Assembly (NCBI GenBank): GCA_003577005.1
Contig: QEUW01000082.1
Location: forward strand, 1-21,539
Length of the DNA stretch: 21,539 bases
Source of the DNA: Chloroflexota bacterium
GTDB lineage: Bacteria; Chloroflexota; Anaerolineae; Caldilineales; Caldilineaceae
Direction of reading: 5' to 3'
The notes under the pieces were generated by a model, which worked only from the letters and a program-made list of their open reading frames with translations, was not told where the DNA came from and made no database searches. Shown piece by piece: positions 16,561-21,539 of this stretch. Position 1 is the first letter of the stretch; each line of letters begins with the position of its first letter. The translations under genes were made by a program, and so were the position numbers.

Positions 16561-16610
16561 TACCGCCAACGGGCTAAAGTGGCGGTGGAAGCGGATTACT
16601 ACCAATGGGG
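16541..16610. ncRNA. Two-helix structured element (candidate cis-regulatory RNA)
   Basis: CCCTATTGGGTAA (16541-16553) pairs with TTACTACCAATGGGG (16596-16610) over 13 bp, including one G-U and a 2-nt bulge. A purine-rich internal loop follows (GACGCAAT against GGAAGCGGA). A second helix, ACCGCCA (16562-16568) with TGGCGGT (16580-16586), closes the 11-nt loop ACGGGCTAAAG. It lies in the 16448-16911 intergenic region between the divergent lipoprotein and secreted-protein genes, about 300 nt before the latter's start. GACGCAA recalls the GEMM c-di-GMP aptamer, but the rest does not fit that class. Strand and function are not determined. Confidence 0.45.
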
Positions 16611-16733
16611 TATTGTGTTGCTCGTTACGTTTGTGCTATGGTGTAGCCAATGCGCAGTAGCACTCGCGGTGTTGAGTGCGTTTGAAATGGTGGGTTCGAA
16701 GCAACCAGTGTTTCTCAACTATCCTTCGCTCTG

Positions 16734-16790
16734 TTTGAAAACCGGAGTTACTCGAAGAGGTAAGCATGTTCGCAAAGTCCGGTTTTCAAA
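16734..16790. repeat. Long hairpin in the secreted-protein leader
   Basis: TTTGAAAACCGGA (16734-16746) and TCCGGTTTTCAAA (16778-16790) pair perfectly over 13 bp around 31 nt. Inside, CGAA (16753-16756) can pair with TTCG (16769-16772). No T-tract follows. Further downstream the 13-nt direct repeat GTCCATGTTCTCT occurs twice (16864-16876 and 16880-16892), just before the ribosome binding site. Confidence 0.6.
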
Positions 16791-16911
16791 GCAACCGCAG
16801 TATAGTGTTTGTAAAGAGAGTAAAGAAAGGTTGGTCTTCAAATCTTCCAAACAAAGTTGTCTTGTCCATGTTCTCTCAAGTCCATGTTCTCTTATGAAAG
16901 GATGTACCACT

Positions 16912-18384
16912 ATGCGACGTATCAAAGTGGCAGCGCTGCTCAGTGCGCTCATGATGTTGATGAGTACGGGGCTGGTATCGGCTCAAAATGCGATTGACAC
17001 GCCCTTCGCCACCTCCATCACCTATCAGAATGTAGGCACGGCCAGCACCACGGTCCAGTTCAACTTCCACAACGAGAAGGGGGCAGGTCAAACGGTGACG
17101 GTCATGCGCGATATCGCTGCGGGCGCCGGTGATTCGCTTTTTGTGGGCGGTCTGAGTGGTAACGAGCAACTGCCCCAGGGTTTCAAGGGTTCGGCGGTGC
17201 TCTCGGCCAATCAGCCTGTTGTGGCGACCCTGGTACAGATTGCTCAGCCCAGCAACACCAGCCCGGTCCGGAACCGGCCGCTCTCCAACGGTTTTAACAC
17301 TGCGTCGTCGAGCGTGCTGCTGGCGACCGTGCTGAAGAACCAATTCAGAACGTCGTCGGTCTTTTCGGTGCAAAACGCCGAGCCGAACAGCGCCGTCGAT
17401 ATCACGGTGAACCTCTTCGACGCCGACAACCCGACCAACCCGCCCATCCAGGTCACCGAGCAGAACATCCCTGTGGGTTCGGCCAAGTACTTTAATTTGC
17501 ACACCCTGTCGAACATCTCGGCGGCATCCTTCAATGGCTCTGCCACTGTGACAGCTGTGCGCTCCGGTACCAGCACACCGGCCAACATCGTGGCTTCGGT
17601 CATGGAGCTCTCCACAAACAGTGTTGCGGCCAAGGCCTTTGAGGGTGTCACGAGCGGTGGCCGCACTGTCTTTATGGCCACGGCGCTGTGTGACGCTTTT
17701 GGCGACCGCCAGCGCACAGCCTATGCCGTCCAGAACACCAGCAGCACAGACAACGCCGCTGTGACGGTGACTTATTCGAACGGCACGGTTAAGAACGCGA
17801 CCATCGAACCTGGCAAGAAGCAAAGCTTTATTGCCTGCGACGACGGAGCCCCGGCGGGCTTCTCTGGCGCAGCGACGATTACAAGCCAGGGGGCTGACAT
17901 TGTGGTGATCGGCAAGGCCTTTGCCCAGCCCGCCATTCCCGGTTTCGAGACTGCCTTCCTGGGTGAAGGTGCAGGTGCGCCGAAGCTGGCCCTCCCCTAT
18001 GTTCGCTGGACGGCCGATGCCACCTTTGCTTCGGGCGCCCGCCAGCGCACCTTTATCGCCATCCAGAATGTGGGTTCGAGCACTGCCAACAATGTGCAAG
18101 TACGCTATCTGGACAAGACGGGCGCCACCGTTGGCACGCACACCATTGCCAGCATCGCCCCCGGCGCTAAGGCCAACTCCACGCCACCGAATGCCCAGGG
18201 TGACGCGGCCAGGCTGCTGGAGTTCGGTACGCCCGATGCAAATCCGGGTGGCGGCTTTGGTGGTGCTGTCGTCATCGAGGCGGCTGGCGCTGAGCTGATC
18301 GCCATCGCCCGTGTTGCTTCTCGTGTTCCGGATCAAGGTGGCATTCAGGTCGCCGAGGACTACAACGGTATTGCGATCAACTAA
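16912..18384 (+). CDS. Secreted protein of four beta-rich repeats
   Basis: 490 residues, starting with a signal peptide ([10 protein letters not shown]..., cleavage near VSA-QN at 24/25) and no other membrane segment. Four related units of about 75-100 residues follow, near 35-110, 148-245, 268-340 and 378-470. Each opens with (S/T)xxYxVQN-type strands (ITYQNVG, FSVQNAE, YAVQNTS, IAIQNVG) and ends with FxG(S/A)Axx plus a hydrophobic xVxA strand ([32 protein letters not shown]). Composition is rich in Ala, Thr, Asn and Val, with few Lys. No enzyme motif or anchor is visible; a surface or adhesive role is inference. ATG 16912 is chosen for the signal peptide and AAAGGA 9 nt upstream; the open frame reaches back to 16546 without protein-like sequence. 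A 19-bp stem-loop follows the stop. Confidence 0.8.
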   Translation: MRRIKVAALLSALMMLMSTGLVSAQNAIDTPFATSITYQNVGTASTTVQFNFHNEKGAGQTVTVMRDIAAGAGDSLFVGGLSGNEQLPQGFKGSAVLSANQPVVATLVQIAQPSNTSPVRNRPLSNGFNTASSSVLLATVLKNQFRTSSVFSVQNAEPNSAVDITVNLFDADNPTNPPIQVTEQNIPVGSAKYFNLHTLSNISAASFNGSATVTAVRSGTSTPANIVASVMELSTNSVAAKAFEGVTSGGRTVFMATALCDAFGDRQRTAYAVQNTSSTDNAAVTVTYSNGTVKNATIEPGKKQSFIACDDGAPAGFSGAATITSQGADIVVIGKAFAQPAIPGFETAFLGEGAGAPKLALPYVRWTADATFASGARQRTFIAIQNVGSSTANNVQVRYLDKTGATVGTHTIASIAPGAKANSTPPNAQGDAARLLEFGTPDANPGGGFGGAVVIEAAGAELIAIARVASRVPDQGGIQVAEDYNGIAIN

Positions 18385-18395
18385 GATGCGGTTAT

Positions 18396-18440
18396 TTTGA
18401 ACCCAGGCATTTTGCAACCACCAAAATGCCTGGGTTCAAA
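18396..18440 (+). terminator. 19-bp stem-loop after the secreted-protein gene
   Basis: A perfect 19-bp stem (arms 18396-18414 and 18422-18440) with a 7-nt loop begins 12 nt after the stop codon. No T-tract follows, but stability and position fit a transcription stop or mRNA 3'-end stabiliser. Confidence 0.65.
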
Positions 18441-18486
18441 TAGAGCTTGACTTAGCCTTGTTAAAGAGGTTTGCATACCGGCAATA

Positions 18487-18526
18487 AAAGAGCGAGAGAT
18501 GCATCGGTTGATGTCTCTCGCTCTTT
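18487..18526. terminator. Second stem-loop before the methyltransferase gene
   Basis: AAAGAGCGAGAGA (18487-18499) and TCTCTCGCTCTTT (18514-18526) pair perfectly over 13 bp around a 14-nt loop, ending 21 nt before the methyltransferase ATG. T3 ends the stem on the plus strand; T4 ends it on the minus strand. It could be a backup terminator or sit in the methyltransferase 5' leader. Confidence 0.55.
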
Positions 18527-18547
18527 ACAGTTCCAGACCAGTGCGGC

Positions 18548-19276
18548 ATGAAATTGATCCTGCGTTTTCTCTACAATTTGCTCTTTGTCAATTCCTCACG
18601 ACGTTATCTGGAAGATTTTCTGCGCCGGGCTGCCGCTGCCGCACCGCCCGGCGCTCGTGTTTTGGATGCCGGCGCCGGAGATGGACGCTATCGCCACCTC
18701 TTTCTGCATACCCAGTATGAGGCGACTGACTTCGGCCAGGTACACAAACACTATGTGTTTGAACGACTGGATTTTCTCTCCGATTTGCGCCACTTGCCGG
18801 TTGCAGAAGACTACTACGATCAGGTCATCTGCTCCCAGGTTTTGGAACATATCAATGAGCCGGCGCAGATGCTGCAACAACTGCATCAAGTTCTGAAACC
18901 AGGGGGAACGCTCTGGCTCTCGACTCCACTCTTTTACGCCGAACACGAAACCCCGCACGACTACTTTCGCTATACCCAGTTTGGACTGCGTTATTTGCTG
19001 GAAAAGAGCGGTTTCGACATTCTCCAGCTTGAATGGCTCGAGGGTTATTACGGCACGCTGGCCTATCAGAGTCTTTCTGCCGCACTTGCCTTGCCGGTGC
19101 TCCCCAGGCACTATGGCGGCGGTGCAATTGGCTGGAGCGCTGCCTTGCTAGCCTTACCCCTCAAACCGCTGCTCGCCCTAGCCTCGATCCTGGCAACCTA
19201 CCTGGACTTGCGTCACAAGGTCACACATGTAGGTCTGTGCAAAAACTACACCGTCGTCGCCCGCAAAAGTGGATGA
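18548..19276 (+). CDS. Class I SAM-dependent methyltransferase
   Basis: 242 residues. Motif I VLDAGAGDGRY (38-48) binds S-adenosylmethionine; the acidic residue of motif II is in TDFG, and VICSQVLEHINEP plus LKPGGTLWLSTP are motifs IV and V of the Methyltransf_11 type. HDYFRYTQFGLRYLLEKSGF is typical of methyltransferases in polysaccharide and glycan clusters. The C-terminus has a hydrophobic stretch (about 185-222) that may lie on the membrane. No clear ribosome binding site precedes the ATG. It faces the GT4 gene; the 85-bp gap 19277-19361 shows nothing. The substrate is probably a sugar, by context only. Confidence 0.85.
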   Translation: MKLILRFLYNLLFVNSSRRYLEDFLRRAAAAAPPGARVLDAGAGDGRYRHLFLHTQYEATDFGQVHKHYVFERLDFLSDLRHLPVAEDYYDQVICSQVLEHINEPAQMLQQLHQVLKPGGTLWLSTPLFYAEHETPHDYFRYTQFGLRYLLEKSGFDILQLEWLEGYYGTLAYQSLSAALALPVLPRHYGGGAIGWSAALLALPLKPLLALASILATYLDLRHKVTHVGLCKNYTVVARKSG

Positions 19277-19361
19277 TCTGACCTTGTAATGCCAATTGTC
19301 CGGCTAACGACCGCCAATCGGTCCCTGTTTGCCTGTGTACCTGTCTACCAGATCCACGGCT

Positions 19362-20561
19362 TTAAATCAGCAACGACAATCTTGCCACGTTGCTCTTTCC
19401 CAGGAGCTCATAGTACACATCCGTTTGCTGCCGGGCCACCGCTGTGATCGAAAAACGCTCGCGCACGAGCGTTGCAGCGCGCCCTGCCAGTGCGCCGGCC
19501 AATTCTGGCTCGCACAGCAAACGCAAGATGCCGTGGGCCAACGCCCGCGCGTCACCGGGCGGCGCCAACAGCCCAGTCTCACCGTCTTTCACCAGTTCGA
19601 CACTACCGCCCACCGCTGTCGCCACCACCGGGACGCCGGCAGCCATACTTTCCATCACCACCGTGGGCAGCCCCTCCCAGAGCGACGAACTGACAAAACA
19701 ATCCATTACGGCGTACAACTCTTCCACATCGCTGCGCGGTCCGGTAAAGAACACCCGCTCGGCAATACCGAGCGCCCGCGCTTGCGCCTGCAACGGTTCG
19801 GCAAGTCGGCCGGTTCCTATGATCAAAAACACTGTGTTGGGCGCTGCCTGTAACACATGAGGAACGGCATCGAGCAGTACATGATAGCCCTTTTGCGGCG
19901 CCAGGCGACCGACAGTGCCTACAACGGTAGCATCGACAGGCAGACTTAAACTCTGCCGTTTGCGCACCCGGTCAACATCCGATCTGGCAAAGCGTTCAAT
20001 GTTGAGCGCATTATATATCCGGGTGGCGCGGCGCTGGCGCAAACGCACCAGGGGACGACGATCCAGATTCTCTACCACCTGCTGCGCTACCCCAAGTTCG
20101 GCGTCAAAGGTAAAGGGATAGAGCAAGTTGGGAAAAAGGCGGCCAAAGAGGGGGCGCTTTGCCCACTCGAATTCATTATGGACAGTGCGAACCAGCGCCT
20201 GCGCCCCCAGATGGCGACGCAGGGCAAGGGCAGCCAGATCGTTGAATTCCCCGTGACTGTGAATGATGTCTACCGGCCGGGGTGCCTGGCGCCACAGCCC
20301 GCGCAGGGCTGCCACACAACTGCGATAGGGAGCCTGTTCATCCCAACCGGCGCCGACAAATGCCTGAAAACCTTCGTCACGGAGGCGGTGCAGCCAGCGT
20401 TGGTCGGCCTCGGTGTGATAGTCCCACAACGCACCCAGGATCGGTGTCACTCGGGTGCGGTCAAAAGCCCTGCTTAACTCAACTACAAAACGGGCAACCC
20501 CGCCTAACGGCTCTTCAATAGCAAAGCTCGAAACAAGGATGAGGACACGGAGCGGCCGCAT
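19362..20561 (-). CDS. GT4-family glycosyltransferase
   Basis: A 399-residue GT-B enzyme. The N-terminal Rossmann half opens LRVLILVSSF...GGVARFVVELSRAF; the C-terminal half has VGTVGRLAPQKGYHVLLDA and the donor-binding E-x7-E region in SSSLWEGLPTVVMESMAAG, as in retaining GT4 enzymes using nucleotide sugars. GETGLLAPPGD is also standard. The sugar is unknown. ATG 20561 lies two bases after the stop of the pyruvyl transferase gene, with AAGGGA upstream. The open frame continues to 20675 but overlaps that gene without family-like sequence. Likely part of one operon for a surface polysaccharide. Confidence 0.92.
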   Translation of the reverse strand: MRPLRVLILVSSFAIEEPLGGVARFVVELSRAFDRTRVTPILGALWDYHTEADQRWLHRLRDEGFQAFVGAGWDEQAPYRSCVAALRGLWRQAPRPVDIIHSHGEFNDLAALALRRHLGAQALVRTVHNEFEWAKRPLFGRLFPNLLYPFTFDAELGVAQQVVENLDRRPLVRLRQRRATRIYNALNIERFARSDVDRVRKRQSLSLPVDATVVGTVGRLAPQKGYHVLLDAVPHVLQAAPNTVFLIIGTGRLAEPLQAQARALGIAERVFFTGPRSDVEELYAVMDCFVSSSLWEGLPTVVMESMAAGVPVVATAVGGSVELVKDGETGLLAPPGDARALAHGILRLLCEPELAGALAGRAATLVRERFSITAVARQQTDVYYELLGKSNVARLSLLI

Positions 20562-20563
20562 CT

Positions 20564-21539
20564 TTACGCCATCCCTTCGCTGTTGCGCAGCCATTCGACC
20601 GCTGTGTGCGCCTGCTCTTGCAGGGGGCCGATCCGCTGGGCGATCAAGCCGCGCACCTCTGCCCGCACCGCCCACAACCGCCTCAATAAGTCAACCAATT
20701 GGCCCGCTTCGACCGCACGGATGTCAACCACCCACTCGTCCAGGCCAAGCATGCGGAGGACGCCAAAGGTCTTGTCTTGGTAGGCGATGGCAAGCACCGG
20801 CACCCCCTCAGTGAGCGTAAAAATATTGGAGTGGAGCCGGCTGCCGAGAAACAGGTCCATGCAACCGTACGCCGCTTTGAGCGTTGCCGCCGATACTTCT
20901 TCGTCGATCACGGTGATGCGACCGGCGAACTGGGGGTCATCCAAAGCAGCGCGCACCCGGCGCGCTGGGATACGGTCATCATCCGCCGCTGTGGGGCCAC
21001 AGACCTGGGCAAAGAGCACTGCCCGGCCATCATAGGCGGTGATAAAATGGCGGATCGCCGCTGCAACGGCCGCTTCATAGCGCACCTGTTCTTTGAAGAT
21101 AGGGTGTTGCGCGCCCCAGTTGATCAGCGTCACCCCCAACAGCGGCCGTTGATGGTCCGGGTCGATCCCATAGCGGCAGAGTAATTCACGCCCCGCCTCG
21201 TGGTTAGGGACAGTGTAGAGAAAGGCGAGGTCGGGCGTTAGCCGGTACTGGTCAGCCGGCACACCCATTCGCTCCAATAGTTCGACGGAGGCGAGGTCGC
21301 GCACCAGCACCGTGTGTAAGCGGCCAAGCAGCCAACGCACCAGCCCGCGTTCCCACCTGCGCCAGAGCGGGCCGACGCTTTGTGGGAGCATGGCAACCGG
21401 TTTACCCACCAGCCAGGCATAGGCGATGGTGAAGACCGGGCCCAGCAGCGGCAGTCCTGCACCGTGGCCGCGGCTGTAGAGAAAATTGCCGGCGCAACTG
21501 ATTACCAGGTCGGCGTCAAGATAGGCGCGTACCGTGGCC
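20564..21539 (-). CDS. Polysaccharide pyruvyl transferase family protein (5' end cut)
   Basis: The C-terminal 324 residues of a CsaB/WcaK-type protein; the frame stays open to the window edge. Motifs: DADLVISCAGNFLYSRGHG, then KPVAMLPQSVGPL (like GQSIGP), VLVRDLASVELLERMGV (like the R-D-x-x-S-x-x-x-L block), TPDLAF, and SRLHSNIFTLTEGVPVLAIAYQDK near the C-terminus. This family transfers pyruvate ketals to cell-wall sugars, or acts more widely in exopolysaccharide synthesis. It is followed after 2 bp by the GT4 gene. A GTG at 21409 opens an internal reading but family homology clearly continues upstream. Confidence 0.88.
   Translation of the reverse strand, partial: ATVRAYLDADLVISCAGNFLYSRGHGAGLPLLGPVFTIAYAWLVGKPVAMLPQSVGPLWRRWERGLVRWLLGRLHTVLVRDLASVELLERMGVPADQYRLTPDLAFLYTVPNHEAGRELLCRYGIDPDHQRPLLGVTLINWGAQHPIFKEQVRYEAAVAAAIRHFITAYDGRAVLFAQVCGPTAADDDRIPARRVRAALDDPQFAGRITVIDEEVSAATLKAAYGCMDLFLGSRLHSNIFTLTEGVPVLAIAYQDKTFGVLRMLGLDEWVVDIRAVEAGQLVDLLRRLWAVRAEVRGLIAQRIGPLQEQAHTAVEWLRNSEGMA

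Noticed and set aside
16541..16610. Direct call of a canonical c-di-GMP-I (GEMM) riboswitch
   Set aside because: Only GACGCAA and part of the loop resemble it. The GAAA-capped helix and the GGTTACC-like 3' strand are absent, so the element is reported as unassigned.
16546..16911. N-terminal extension of the secreted protein in the same open frame
   Set aside because: The sequence is not protein-like, includes the hairpin elements, and precedes a clear signal peptide with its own ribosome binding site.
16876..18417. Long (513-codon) minus-strand open frame opposite the secreted-protein gene
   Set aside because: The plus strand encodes a signal peptide and coherent repeats. The minus reading is rich in Arg, His and Gly with no domain or ribosome binding site, as expected for the antisense of a stop-poor gene.

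Overview
The window is about 21.5 kb of moderately GC-rich bacterial chromosome without phage genes, transposases or CRISPR. It looks like a member of the Chloroflexota (Caldilineae/Anaerolineae-like). That rests on the style of the proteins, the use of TTG and GTG starts, a SpoIVFB-type M50-CBS protease, four-repeat secreted surface proteins and ArnT-like membrane glycosyltransferases; it is inference, not proof. Most genes have a recognisable GGAG-type ribosome binding site.

Layout. (1) 1-2065, minus strand: the start of recA (cut by the window edge), preceded by dnaA. The roughly 830 bp upstream of dnaA carry no gene; they hold a nested stem-loop beside two one-mismatch DnaA boxes (candidate oriC) and a LexA-like box. 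(2) 2902-4418, plus strand: a YghO-like GNAT acetyltransferase overlapping a DUF971 protein. (3) 4469-4964: a strong promoter driving the wreck of a TAT-exported cyclase-family gene (N- and C-terminal ends kept, the middle deleted, frames not matching). (4) 5067-7724, plus strand: M50 protease with CBS domains, alpha/beta hydrolase and ribulose-phosphate 3-epimerase, tightly packed. (5) 7785-7950: three 31-bp palindromic repeats between convergent genes.

(6) 8020-13124, minus strand: the classical translation and envelope cluster rpsB-tsf-pyrH-frr-uppS-cdsA, broken by hairpin terminators at tsf/pyrH, pyrH/frr and frr/uppS. A 35-bp palindrome sits at the predicted rpsB start site, and S2 has a long acidic tail. 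(7) 13437-16447, minus strand: an orphan OmpR-type response regulator, an ArnT/PMT-like membrane glycosyltransferase and a small lipoprotein. (8) 16448-18384: a long leader with two elaborate hairpin elements ahead of a secreted protein made of four beta-rich repeats. (9) 18548-21539: a SAM methyltransferase, a GT4 glycosyltransferase and a polysaccharide pyruvyl transferase (cut by the window edge), that is, part of a cell-surface glycan cluster.

The least explained items are the 70-nt two-helix element at 16541-16610, the 28-nt repeat found just after the stop codons of two unrelated genes, the three 31-bp palindromes after rpe, and the palindromes at rpsB and pyrH.
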